Shown piece after piece: positions 1 through 6,455 of a DNA stretch of 7,660 nucleotides. The stretch covers positions 1 through 7,660 of the forward strand of contig PEWI01000248.1 in the NCBI GenBank assembly GCA_002779555.1. Reading direction: 5' to 3'. The DNA is from Candidatus Bathyarchaeota archaeon CG07_land_8_20_14_0_80_47_9 (GTDB lineage Archaea > Thermoproteota > Bathyarchaeia > Bathyarchaeales > Bathycorpusculaceae). The stretch's first letter is position 1; each line of letters starts with the position of its first letter. The notes under the pieces are model-generated. The model did no database searches. It had not been told where the DNA came from and saw only the letters and a program-made list of their open reading frames with translations. The position numbers were made by a program, and so were the translations under genes.

Positions 1-1073
1 AGCGTGTACGCTTCCTCGCCTCGTACTTCGCCCACGATGATATAGTCCGGCCTTTGTCTGACCGCTGCCTTCAGCAAGTCGAACAAGGTTATTGAGCCGC
101 TCTTCTTGTCTTCATGCCCAAATCCCAGTCTTACAACAGAAGGAATCCAGTTTTCATGGGGCAGGTTAAGCTCCTGCGTGTCTTCAACACTTACTACTTT
201 CATCTCGGGTTTTATGAACATTGAAAGGCAGTTCAGCATTGTTGTTTTTCCAGACGCCACACCGCCTGCCACTATGACTGAAGCTCTGTTTTCTATGATG
301 TACCACAGATACGCAGCCATTTCAGATGAAATCGTTTTGAAGGCGATCAGATCTGAGATGCTTAATGGATCAACTTTGAAACGTCTTATGGTAAACGTTG
401 AACCTCTCCTTGTAACCTCATTTCCATAGGTTAATTGTATTCGGCTGCCTTCTGGAAGCGATGCGTCCAAGATCGGTGACGCAATAGAGATGTTCTTTCC
501 CGCTAGATAGGCTAGGCGGATTATGAAGGAGTTGAGTTCCGTTTCGTCTTTGAATATGACGTTGGTAGGTAGTGACTCGTATAGTCTGTGCCAAACGTAA
601 ATGGGTATGTTGACGCCATCTGCAGATATGTCTTCGATCAGGTGGTCCTTCATTAACGGGTCAATCTTGCTGAAGCCTATGAAGTCTCTCACAACGTAAT
701 AGATGAGCTTATCAACTGCTTCAGGCTGCACCTTTATGTGATACTTCTTGATTATGGCCTTGGTTTTGTCTTTCAGGTAGTTTTCTGCTTTCTCTCTGGT
801 TTCTATGTCCTTCAGGTTGACGTCCACTTCTTCCATCAAGAAAGTCTTGATTTCCTGCAGTCTTTTCTCTTCTTCTCTGTTGAGTGTGGGCTCTATGATC
901 TCATAGAGTGTTTTCTGCGTTTCTAGGTCTTTGACTATGGCGGCGTAAACGTAGGGTTCCTGTATGGGGTAGGCTTCTCTGAAGGCGGTTGGTCTTCTAC
1001 CTGTTTTTATGATGACAGGTACTTCTGTCTGTTCTAGAGTTTTGGAAGTTTCTGGCTTTTGCTTCTTTACCGT
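1..1073 (-). CDS. Type II/IV secretion system (archaeal pilus/archaellum-type) ATPase, C-terminal end missing at window edge
   Basis: Hexameric ATPase of the GspE/VirB11/FlaI superfamily, which drives assembly of type IV pilus-like filaments from the cytoplasmic face of the membrane. The minus-strand frame is open from 1112 to position 1. It shows a family-like N-terminal part (PYVYAAI, then YEIIEPTL), a mid-domain with EDISADG and a run ending in GSTFTIRRF. A Walker A motif GGVASGKTT follows near 240-272, with V where T is common, then VEDTQEL and the Walker B region DYIIVGEVRGEE at the edge. The frame upstream is closed by a TGA at 1113-1115. The first ATG or TTG in frame is only at 834-839, inside the conserved N-terminal region, so the true start must lie further upstream. 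I placed it at an ACG (1071-1073), nine bases after a strong Shine-Dalgarno; this start is tentative. The gene diverges from the zinc-ribbon gene. Which filament it serves cannot be told from this window. Confidence 0.92.
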
Positions 1074-1082
1074 TGATGTTGT

Positions 1083-1090
1083 CCTCCTTT
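1083..1090 (-). promoter_or_regulatory. Strong Shine-Dalgarno for the ATPase gene
   Basis: On the minus strand this reads AAAGGAGG, an essentially perfect anti-16S match. No ATG, GTG or TTG in the ATPase frame follows it at usable distance. The downstream in-frame codons are ACA ACA TCA ACG GTA. The site therefore argues for a start near 1065-1080, well upstream of the first conventional start codons at 834-839. Confidence 0.7.
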
Positions 1091-1096
1091 GTTCAG

Positions 1097-1127
1097 AGTA
1101 TACGGTACTTTTTCAGTAGATATACTG
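1097..1127. promoter_or_regulatory. Two adjacent inverted repeats in the leader/promoter of the ATPase gene
   Basis: Two short inverted repeats stand side by side: AGTA-TACGG-TACT (1097-1109) and CAGTA-GATA-TACTG (1114-1127). They share the same AGTA/TACT half-sites, with centres about 17-18 bp apart. They lie between the presumed minus-strand TATA-like box (about 1144-1153) and the Shine-Dalgarno, where a repressor could act. Reading them as an operator is inference; the arms are only 4-5 bp. Confidence 0.35.
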
Positions 1128-1143
1128 TGTCGTGAGTCTTAAT

Positions 1144-1153
1144 AAGGTATATG
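1144..1153 (-). promoter_or_regulatory. Candidate TATA box for the ATPase gene
   Basis: The minus strand reads CATATACCTT here. With normal archaeal TATA-to-start spacing, transcription would begin near 1120-1125, giving a leader of roughly 50 nt that contains the inverted repeats and the Shine-Dalgarno. A second TATA-like stretch (GTATAT, within 1119-1126) is an alternative. Confidence 0.3.
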
Positions 1154-1188
1154 CACACACAATCTTTAGCACGATTAACACTAACCAA

Positions 1189-1196
1189 CTTAAATA
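1189..1196 (+). promoter_or_regulatory. Candidate TATA box for the zinc-ribbon gene
   Basis: CTTAAATA lies about 35-42 bp before the TTG start at 1231. Transcription would begin near 1216-1220, giving a very short leader that just includes GGAG at 1220-1223. The same CTTAAA core recurs upstream of the ECF operon. Confidence 0.45.
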
Positions 1197-1230
1197 GAAC
1201 GAACCACGCTGTACTTTATGGAGATGCAGA

Positions 1231-1557
1231 TTGAGCACAGCGGATGCTCAGCGCGTTCGAAAACCCAAACTGCCCAAGAAGCGGATTCTCAATAAACTCA
1301 GGAAGAGAAAGCCCAGCGGTTCACGAGCCTTTGACGGCGGAAAAGCATCCAAACCAAGGCAGCCAGCTCCAAGGAAGGGAGTGAAGTTCTGCCCAAAATG
1401 TGGGTCAATCAACATTTTTTGGGCTTCTGGCCTGCCGCAACTATGGTCAATTTGGGAGTGCCGAGACTGCGGATACCGCGGGGCGCTGGTTCTTGAGGAC
1501 AGCAAGCTAGCTGAGAAACTACGAGAGGATTACGCCCAAAAGAGCGTTGAACGATAG
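1231..1557 (+). CDS. Small basic zinc-ribbon protein, function unknown
   Basis: A 108-residue protein. The first 50 residues are strongly basic (about 18 Lys/Arg), rich in Pro and probably disordered. The C-terminal half is a zinc ribbon with CPKC (Cys54, Cys57) and CRDC (Cys77, Cys80), linked by an aromatic-rich stretch with FWASGLPQLW. A charged helix-like tail (residues 90-108) follows. The TTG start is supported by GGAG at 1220-1223 with seven bases of spacing; the ATGs at 1218 and 1224 are out of frame. The composition suggests a nucleic-acid- or ribosome-associated protein, but that is inference. I recognise no specific named family. It is the only plus-strand gene, diverging from the ATPase and ending 6 bp from the isomerase stop on the other strand. 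Confidence 0.85.
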   Translation: MSTADAQRVRKPKLPKKRILNKLRKRKPSGSRAFDGGKASKPRQPAPRKGVKFCPKCGSINIFWASGLPQLWSIWECRDCGYRGALVLEDSKLAEKLREDYAQKSVER

Positions 1558-1563
1558 GCTGTC

Positions 1564-2172
1564 TCATTCAAGCGTCGCGTGTCTGCGTTTCAAATCGACT
1601 TCAGTTCGCCCCAGCCGATGCATCAGCTCCACGATCAAGCTGTCTAAGAACACCATGCAGTTGTTTTCGAAGATGCTTCCGAGCGGCGTCAGTGGTTCGC
1701 GCTCACCGATGATTTGCCTAGCTAAGTAGTCTTCTTCTCTCGGCAACCCTGCCTTCGTCCTTCCTTTAACGGTTACAACAAGGTCAGCCAGATGGCCTAA
1801 TGGAGATTCTGGAAAAGACGTGATGGCAATGACTTTCGCGCGGATTTCTTTGGCGGCTGAGCTTGCGGTTAACACCATTTTTGTTGTACCTGTGCCCGAA
1901 ATGGCTATCAGCAAATCACCTTTCTCCGCGGCTGGCGTTATAGTTTCACCCAGAAAATACACGTTGAATCCGAGATTCATTAAGCGCAAGGCGAAGGATC
2001 TGGCGACGAATCCGCTTCTTCCCATGCCTACCGTGAAAATCTTCTCGTCTCTTGCCTTGAGCAGAAGCTCTATGAGTTTTTCAACCTCGCTCATGTTGAG
2101 CTCTTCAATGGAAAGCTTGATGCTTTCAACAATCTCATCTGCCGCTGCTTTCAACCATTTCAAGCGTTCCAA
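1564..2172 (-). CDS. hxlB: 6-phospho-3-hexuloisomerase (SIS domain)
   Basis: A single-domain SIS sugar isomerase of 202 residues, close to the usual length for this family. It interconverts 3-hexulose 6-phosphate and fructose 6-phosphate in the ribulose-monophosphate pathway. Many archaea run this pathway in reverse to make pentose phosphates. Diagnostic parts are VGMGRSGFVARSFALRL (48-64), GETITPA (75-81), the phosphosugar-binding ISGTGTT (91-97), ITSFPESPL (117-125), AD followed by GR near 129-138, TPLGSIFE (162-169) and a C-terminal RHATLE. The start is uncertain. TTG at 2170-2172 is only one base from the GGGAG on the minus strand (2174-2178). TTG at 2161-2163 has ten bases of spacing and would shorten the protein by three residues. 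The partner hexulose-phosphate synthase is not in the window. The gene has its own candidate promoter in the 49-bp gap after ecfT. Confidence 0.9.
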   Translation of the reverse strand: MERLKWLKAAADEIVESIKLSIEELNMSEVEKLIELLLKARDEKIFTVGMGRSGFVARSFALRLMNLGFNVYFLGETITPAAEKGDLLIAISGTGTTKMVLTASSAAKEIRAKVIAITSFPESPLGHLADLVVTVKGRTKAGLPREEDYLARQIIGEREPLTPLGSIFENNCMVFLDSLIVELMHRLGRTEVDLKRRHATLE

Positions 2173-2184
2173 TCTCCCGAGAGA

Positions 2185-2200
2185 CCAGTTACACGACTGG
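2185..2200. promoter_or_regulatory. Inverted repeat between TATA box and start of the isomerase gene
   Basis: CCAGT-TACACG-ACTGG is a perfect 5-bp inverted repeat with a 6-bp spacer. It sits just downstream of the candidate TATA box and upstream of the TTG start, covering where the polymerase would bind. An operator is plausible but unproven. Confidence 0.3.
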
Positions 2201-2201
2201 C

Positions 2202-2211
2202 AATATTAAAA
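2202..2211 (-). promoter_or_regulatory. hxlB: Candidate TATA box for the isomerase gene
   Basis: The minus strand reads TTTTAATATT. Normal spacing predicts transcription from about 2180, so the leader would be only about 8-17 nt depending on which TTG is used. This suggests the isomerase can be transcribed separately from the ECF operon upstream. Confidence 0.4.
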
Positions 2212-2221
2212 GGCTTGCGGT

Positions 2222-3016
2222 TTAAGGCAGGCTTCTCAAAAGCTCATTCACAGTTGGGATTCTGACGAACAGACGGGCATAAATCGCGATTACCAGAATT
2301 CCAAAGGTTATGGCTATCAGCACAAAATCTCCTCTTTGCATCTTGAGAACGTACAGATTCGTGCGTTTCTTCGTGGCACCCCACGCACGCGATTCCATCG
2401 CTTCAGCCAGTTCGAGGCTTCTGCGGATGGCACCTATAATTAACGGTATGAGAATCGGAATGTAGTTTCTTATTCTTTTGAGAAAGTTTCCGCGCTCAAG
2501 CTCAAGTCCCCTCGCCTTCTGCGCATCCATGATCGTTTGTGCCTCTTCAGCCAACACTGGAACAAAACGCACTGCAGTCGTGAAGGCAAACACAAATTCG
2601 TAGGGAACACGCGTCTGTTCCAGAGCCAACCCGAGGTGATCGGGCGAAGTGGTCAGGAAGAAGACAGAAAAGGACTCGACAAGCACCATGAATCGCAGAG
2701 TCATGGCAACGGCGCTTTCCACGCTTGGCGCAGTGAGCACGTAACCGTCTCTGAAGAATGCTGCACCTATGTTTGTCAAGAAGATAATCGTGGCAAGAAA
2801 AGCGGCTCCTCGCATTGAACGAAGCCATTCACGTTCAACGCTTGCCAAGAGAACAAATGGGATTTGTATGAGGAAAAGTATCACCAACGGCAACATTTCA
2901 GAGAAAAGTATTGCCACTACAAAGATTGCGCAGACGTAGACAAACTTCACTCTCGGGTCGAGATTATGAATGGGAGAAGAGACTTTTCTGAATTTGAGTC
3001 CGCTGAAAACGCTCAT
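2222..3016 (-). CDS. ecfT: ECF transporter transmembrane protein EcfT
   Basis: The integral-membrane coupling subunit of an energy-coupling-factor (ECF) transporter, which links the two ATPases to a substrate-binding S component. It has 264 residues. Hydrophobic segments lie near 24-40, 43-59, 71-88, 105-122 and 230-250, with a long amphipathic cytoplasmic region between about 135 and 220. That region carries the two family motifs that contact the ATPases: KARGLE (ARG at 168-170) and the degenerate ESRAWG (208-213). The ATG overlaps the stop of the ATPase gene upstream by 4 bp (ATGA), showing translational coupling. It is the last gene of the three-gene module. Confidence 0.93.
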   Translation of the reverse strand: MSVFSGLKFRKVSSPIHNLDPRVKFVYVCAIFVVAILFSEMLPLVILFLIQIPFVLLASVEREWLRSMRGAAFLATIIFLTNIGAAFFRDGYVLTAPSVESAVAMTLRFMVLVESFSVFFLTTSPDHLGLALEQTRVPYEFVFAFTTAVRFVPVLAEEAQTIMDAQKARGLELERGNFLKRIRNYIPILIPLIIGAIRRSLELAEAMESRAWGATKKRTNLYVLKMQRGDFVLIAITFGILVIAIYARLFVRIPTVNELLRSLP

Positions 3017-3837
3017 TTGCTCTTTCTCTCCAAAGTTTTGAGCAATATTTCTCTTGCTTCATAGACGTCGATGACGTTCTTGGGCAGTTTCATGTTAGGT
3101 AAGTGCAGGAATATTTGGGCTATTTGCGGTGGCACGATGGATGCTTTAGTCAAAACCTCCGTGTCCGTCAACGTCTCCGTTGCTTCACCGTCTGCAATGA
3201 TCTGTCCGTCTCGCATCAGCAGAACTCTGGGATTGCATTCGGCCACAAACTCGACGTCATGCGTGACGATGATTACTGTTTTCCTCTGGGTTCTCATCTG
3301 CAAGATGAATTGGCGAAGCTTCTCTTTTTGCTGGTAGTCCTGCCCTATTGTCGGCTCGTCCAATATCAGTATTCTCGGGTTCCACGCCAGAATTGAAGCT
3401 AGAGCCACGCGTTTTCTTTCGCCGCCGCTGAGCATGAATGGCGAGGTTTTCCTGTACTGGGTTAAGCCTAGGAGGTTTAGAGCCCAAGTCACTCGTTTCT
3501 TGGTGACGGTTTCCTTGAATCCAAAGTTTCTCAGTGCGAAGGCTATCTCTTCCTCAACTGATTCGCTGAAAAGCTGGTGATCTGGGTTTTGAAAAACGAA
3601 GCCTACGTTTCTGGCGAGTGTTGCCACGCTGACTTTCGTCGTGCCAACATCGTCAACAAGAACTGTTCCCTTTGTTGGTTTTAGCAGCCCATTGAACTGT
3701 TTGACCAGCGTGGTTTTCCCGGCGCCGTTCTGTCCCATTATGGCTACGAATTCGCCGTTCTGAACTGTTAGTGAGATTCCTTTCAGGGCTTCTATGCCAT
3801 TCGGATACGTGAAATGGACATCTTTGACCACGATCAT
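3013..3837 (-). CDS. ecfA: ECF transporter ATP-binding protein EcfA (second ATPase)
   Basis: One of the two ATPases of the ECF module; it hydrolyses ATP on the inner face of the membrane to drive uptake. It has 274 residues. Visible motifs are Walker A GQNGAGKTT (35-43), the Q-loop glutamine at 83 in VFQNPDHQLF, the signature LSGGE (136-140), Walker B ILILDE ending at Glu161, the D-loop TIGQD (163-167) and the switch histidine His193 in VTHD. The C-terminal extension contains PPQIAQIF, typical of ECF ATPases rather than ordinary ABC importers. The start overlaps the first ATPase by 4 bp and the stop overlaps ecfT by 4 bp, so the three are made together. Paralogy with the neighbouring ATPase is clear, and the two likely pair as a heterodimer. 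Confidence 0.93.
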   Translation of the reverse strand: MIVVKDVHFTYPNGIEALKGISLTVQNGEFVAIMGQNGAGKTTLVKQFNGLLKPTKGTVLVDDVGTTKVSVATLARNVGFVFQNPDHQLFSESVEEEIAFALRNFGFKETVTKKRVTWALNLLGLTQYRKTSPFMLSGGERKRVALASILAWNPRILILDEPTIGQDYQQKEKLRQFILQMRTQRKTVIIVTHDVEFVAECNPRVLLMRDGQIIADGEATETLTDTEVLTKASIVPPQIAQIFLHLPNMKLPKNVIDVYEAREILLKTLERKSK

Positions 3838-4685
3838 CCGTCTTTCAAGGCCTCCGTCAGCATGCTTGCCATTTCCTCAGAGGACAATGGAATAGTGTTG
3901 CCAAGTTTCAGCCCATCTTTTTTCAATATCTGGTAAAGCCGTGTGGCTTTCGGAATTCCGATCCCGATCAGGCGGGCTTCTTCTGAGCGCAGAATTTCAT
4001 GCGGATCGCCGTCTAGGGCGACTTTTCCTTCATCCATCACTATGATGTGGTCTGCATATCTGGCTGTCAAGTCGAGCCTATGCTCAACCAGCACCACCGT
4101 TATTCCAAGCTTTCTGTTCAGGTCGCGGATCACTTCGAAAATCTTTTTCGCGCTCAACGGGTCCAGAAACGAAGTCGGCTCGTCCAAAATCACTACTTCA
4201 GGCTGCATCGCCAATACAGATGCGATTGCAACTCGCTGCTGTTGTCCTCCTGAAAGCTCGCTTGGCGCTCTTTCCCTCAAATCGTACATTTCTGTGAGAT
4301 TCAATGCCCAGTCAACTCTTTTGCGCATTTCTTCTCTGGGCACCCCGAGGTTCTCAAGTCCAAAGGCAACATCCTTTTCGACAGATAGGGCAAAAAGCTG
4401 GTTTTCAGGATTCTGAAAAACAAGCCCAACATGCTTAGCTAACTCATAAATCGGGTGCTCTGAGACATTCAGCCCTGCGACAATTGTTTCACCTTTCATT
4501 TCGCCTTGATAGAAGTGGGGTATTAGTCCGTTAAAGCATCTGCAGATGGTTGTTTTTCCACATCCGCTTGGGCCTGTGATTAATGTGAACTCGCCTTTCT
4601 CAATGTTTAGGGAAACATCTACGATTGACGGTTTAGCGGCACCCGGATAAGTGTAAGTCACGTTTCTTGTTTCAATTACTCCCAT
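3834..4685 (-). CDS. ecfA: ECF transporter ATP-binding protein EcfA (first ATPase)
   Basis: First gene of the ECF operon, 283 residues. Motifs are Walker A GPSGCGKTT (38-46), the Q-loop glutamine at 91 in VFQNPENQLF, the signature LSGGQQQ (144-150), Walker B VVILDE ending at Glu169, the D-loop SFLD (172-175) and the H-loop VEHR with His202. All catalytic residues are present, as in the partner ATPase. The N-terminal insert GLIPHFYQGEMKG (53-65) is common in archaeal and ECF family members. No clear Shine-Dalgarno precedes the ATG, and candidate TATA boxes lie about 20 and 40 bp upstream, so the transcript may be leaderless or nearly so. The substrate cannot be predicted, because no S component is present. 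Confidence 0.93.
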   Translation of the reverse strand: MGVIETRNVTYTYPGAAKPSIVDVSLNIEKGEFTLITGPSGCGKTTICRCFNGLIPHFYQGEMKGETIVAGLNVSEHPIYELAKHVGLVFQNPENQLFALSVEKDVAFGLENLGVPREEMRKRVDWALNLTEMYDLRERAPSELSGGQQQRVAIASVLAMQPEVVILDEPTSFLDPLSAKKIFEVIRDLNRKLGITVVLVEHRLDLTARYADHIIVMDEGKVALDGDPHEILRSEEARLIGIGIPKATRLYQILKKDGLKLGNTIPLSSEEMASMLTEALKDG

Positions 4686-4690
4686 GCCAG

Positions 4691-4702
4691 TGGGCCTGCC
4701 CA
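4691..4702. promoter_or_regulatory. Palindrome between TATA box and ATG of the ECF operon
   Basis: TGGGC-CT-GCCCA is a perfect inverted repeat with 5-bp arms and a 2-bp centre, in an otherwise AT-leaning promoter. It lies 6 bp from the ecfA start codon, where a bound regulator would block initiation. A two-base loop is too tight for a good RNA hairpin, so a DNA-level operator is likelier than a terminator or riboswitch. Confidence 0.35.
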
Positions 4703-4704
4703 GT

Positions 4705-4731
4705 TTTAAGCGGGCGGCTGGCTCATTTAAG
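4705..4731 (-). promoter_or_regulatory. Candidate promoter of the ECF operon (two CTTAAA boxes)
   Basis: On the minus strand CTTAAAT (4725-4731) and CTTAAA (4705-4710) both resemble archaeal TATA boxes. The upstream one predicts a start near 4702 with a leader of about 17 nt. The downstream one predicts a leaderless message starting at or near the ATG. They lie in the 55-bp gap after the DHH gene. Confidence 0.4.
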
Positions 4732-4740
4732 AGTAGCTAC

Positions 4741-5736
4741 TTAATTGTGGTTAGCCAACCTCTGCCTTAAAAGACGCAGGCAATACTTAAGCCCAGTCTC
4801 GATGTCCCCGGTGCCATTGACGCCAGCAGCTGTTGCGTGTCCACCGCCCATACCATTGAGAAATTCCCCCAATGGTTTAGCGATGTCTTTGCCTAGGTGA
4901 AGTCCAGTTTTGGTGTAGAATTCCCGATTGGCGCGCAGACTGATCTCTATGTTTTCATTCTTCTGTCCTGCTACGACGGCAACATGCGCTCCTAAGTCGA
5001 TTATGGCTCTAGCCGCTGAGGCCTGATAAGCACTAACGTGAGAAAGCGCGACTATCCAATCTTCAACTTTGAGAAGTTTCGCCCTTCTGCAAGCTTTCAG
5101 CCGAGCAACGCGCTCAGAAAAATCCATCGGCAGGGCAAGCAATGGCAGTGTTTCTTGTGCGTTTACGCCGGCGTCGATGAGTTCTGCAATGTTTTTTAGT
5201 GTTGATGAGTTGGCTAGGATGAAATGGCGCGTGTCAAATGCTATGCCCAAGAACAATGCTTTGGCCTCGTTTTGGCCTGGTTTAACGCCCATTTGTTTGT
5301 AGAAATTGTAGACTATTTCGCAGGTTGAAGAAGCTTCTTCGCTGGTTATGCAGATTTTGGCTATCTGCTGCGTTTCTGGGTGGGCTGCGTGGTGGTCAAT
5401 CACTATGATTGGAACCTTGGAGGCTTTGACCTTTTCAGCCAAATTGTCCAATTGCTGGATCGTGTTTGTGTCAAGCAGCACAATCGCACTTGCCTCATCG
5501 ACCCTAGGTTCGTTTTTCATTTCTATAGGCAAATGATTGAGGAGGTGTTTTGAAAGTCGGCTTATTCCATGAGCTACTCCAATTTCAACTTCCAATTCTG
5601 GCCTCAAATACTTCAAGAGACCTGCAAATGCGTAGGCCGAACAGATTGCGTCAGGGTCTGCGTTGTGGTGGCACAGCAGAACAACCAGCTTGGCATTCAG
5701 CTCATCCAAAACTTGGGTTATGTCTGTGAACTGCAC
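4741..5736 (-). CDS. DHH/DHHA1 family phosphoesterase (NrnA/RecJ-like)
   Basis: A Mn-dependent phosphoesterase of the DHH superfamily, 331 residues, the short two-domain form. The catalytic N-terminal domain shows motif I CHHNADPDAI (22-31), motif II LLDTN (87-91) and motif III IDHH (113-116). The C-terminal DHHA1 substrate-binding domain ends with GGGHATAAG (297-305). Relatives of this size cleave short oligoribonucleotides, pAp or cyclic dinucleotides; the exact substrate here is not deducible. A GTG start at 5734-5736 has GGGAG five bases upstream. The start lies inside the preceding DUF3194-like gene (19-bp overlap), so the two are translationally coupled. It is the last gene of the exosome, eL43, KEOPS and prefoldin cluster, which fits a role in RNA end-product turnover. 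Confidence 0.9.
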   Translation of the reverse strand: MQFTDITQVLDELNAKLVVLLCHHNADPDAICSAYAFAGLLKYLRPELEVEIGVAHGISRLSKHLLNHLPIEMKNEPRVDEASAIVLLDTNTIQQLDNLAEKVKASKVPIIVIDHHAAHPETQQIAKICITSEEASSTCEIVYNFYKQMGVKPGQNEAKALFLGIAFDTRHFILANSSTLKNIAELIDAGVNAQETLPLLALPMDFSERVARLKACRRAKLLKVEDWIVALSHVSAYQASAARAIIDLGAHVAVVAGQKNENIEISLRANREFYTKTGLHLGKDIAKPLGEFLNGMGGGHATAAGVNGTGDIETGLKYCLRLLRQRLANHN

Positions 5737-6020
5737 GCTAGCTCCCTCAAATACCTTTCAGCTGAGTTGAAAGCATACTTGACTGCTTCGTCTGCTAGCT
5801 TCTGCACGTCATAGTCTCTCATTGATGATGATAAAGCGATGTCCACGTCGATGGCGAGCTTGACGGGTTTCGTGCCTTCAACCTCGGCGCATACGTTCAA
5901 CGTCTCAATGTCTTTCGGAGAAACCTTGGACAAGACGTATTTTCTTGCGTTCTCCTCTGCAATAGCGCACAATTCTTCAACCTGTTCACGGGTCAGTTCT
6001 GGTATACCCAACTCTTCCAC
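5718..6020 (-). CDS. DUF3194-like small archaeal protein
   Basis: A 100-residue acidic protein. An N-terminal helical part (PELTREQVEELCAIAEE) is followed by a strand-rich core (LNVCAEVEG, then VKLAIDVDIAL) and a C-terminal helix (DVQKLADEAVKYAF). Archaeal proteins of this size and pattern directly after prefoldin beta belong to the uncharacterised DUF3194 family; I assign it from that pattern and position, not from a search. The start is GTG (6018-6020), with GGTGA six bases upstream. It follows pfdB by 19 bp and overlaps the DHH gene by 19 bp. Constant linkage to prefoldin and a DHH enzyme suggests a helper role in RNA or protein quality control, but no function is known. Confidence 0.78.
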   Translation of the reverse strand: MEELGIPELTREQVEELCAIAEENARKYVLSKVSPKDIETLNVCAEVEGTKPVKLAIDVDIALSSSMRDYDVQKLADEAVKYAFNSAERYLRELACSSQT

Positions 6021-6039
6021 AAATTTTCACCTAAACAAA

Positions 6040-6414
6040 CTACGGTTGAGGGGAAGGTGAAACTGGATTCAAGTCTTGTTGAAGCTTGGTCTGCAGGTCC
6101 TTCAGCTGACCACGCAGGCGCTCCTCTTGTTTGGCCAAGATTGACGTTCGAGTGCTGAGCAGTTCTTTTCGCTCAACCAACTCTGTGCTTATCTTACCCT
6201 TTTCAGTTCTTATCAGAAGCGAACCCGTTGCCTTATATATAACCGCATCGTCGGCAAGTTTCTGCAACTCGCCCGAGGCTTGGTCAATTTCTGTCATTTC
6301 TAGCTCTACCTGCTGTTTCTGCGCCAGAACCGCTTGGAGCGTTTGTTGAAGCTGCTGAAGCCTGAGCAAGCGTTCTTGAACCTGCGGCGGAAGATTCGAA
6401 ATGTCTTCGCTCAC
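6040..6414 (-). CDS. pfdB: Prefoldin subunit beta
   Basis: Beta subunit of the hexameric archaeal prefoldin (two alpha, four beta), a jellyfish-shaped cytoplasmic chaperone that holds unfolded chains for the thermosome. It has 124 residues, normal for the family. Two long coiled-coil helices rich in Gln, Leu and Glu (about 8-55 and 80-115) flank the beta-hairpin segment with VIYKATGSLLIRT, a hallmark of prefoldin beta. The C-terminus ends in a short Pro/Ser tail. The start is GTG at 6412-6414, with GGAAGGA seven bases upstream; the nearby ATG runs into a stop. An 80-bp gap before it holds a TATA-like TTAATTAA, so it may head its own sub-operon. Confidence 0.95.
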   Translation of the reverse strand: MSEDISNLPPQVQERLLRLQQLQQTLQAVLAQKQQVELEMTEIDQASGELQKLADDAVIYKATGSLLIRTEKGKISTELVERKELLSTRTSILAKQEERLRGQLKDLQTKLQQDLNPVSPSPQP

Positions 6415-6455
6415 TTCATATTCCTTCCATTCTGCACAGCAACTAAGCTGAGCTA

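Noticed and set aside
1558..1563. Bidirectional terminator between the convergent zinc-ribbon and isomerase genes
   Set aside because: The gap is only 6 bp, and neither strand has an oligo-T run or a hairpin around it.
1820..2209. A 129-codon plus-strand open frame opposite the isomerase
   Set aside because: It is antisense to a well-supported gene, and the product resembles no known family and is Ser/Leu/Met-rich as expected of a shadow frame.
3943..4416. A 157-codon plus-strand open frame opposite the first ecfA gene
   Set aside because: It lies wholly inside a clearly conserved ATPase on the other strand, has a low-complexity Ser/Ile-rich product, and shows no convincing start signals.
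4686..4740. Riboswitch ahead of the ECF operon
   Set aside because: Only 55 bp separate it from the DHH gene, and the predicted leader is under 20 nt, too short for a known vitamin riboswitch.
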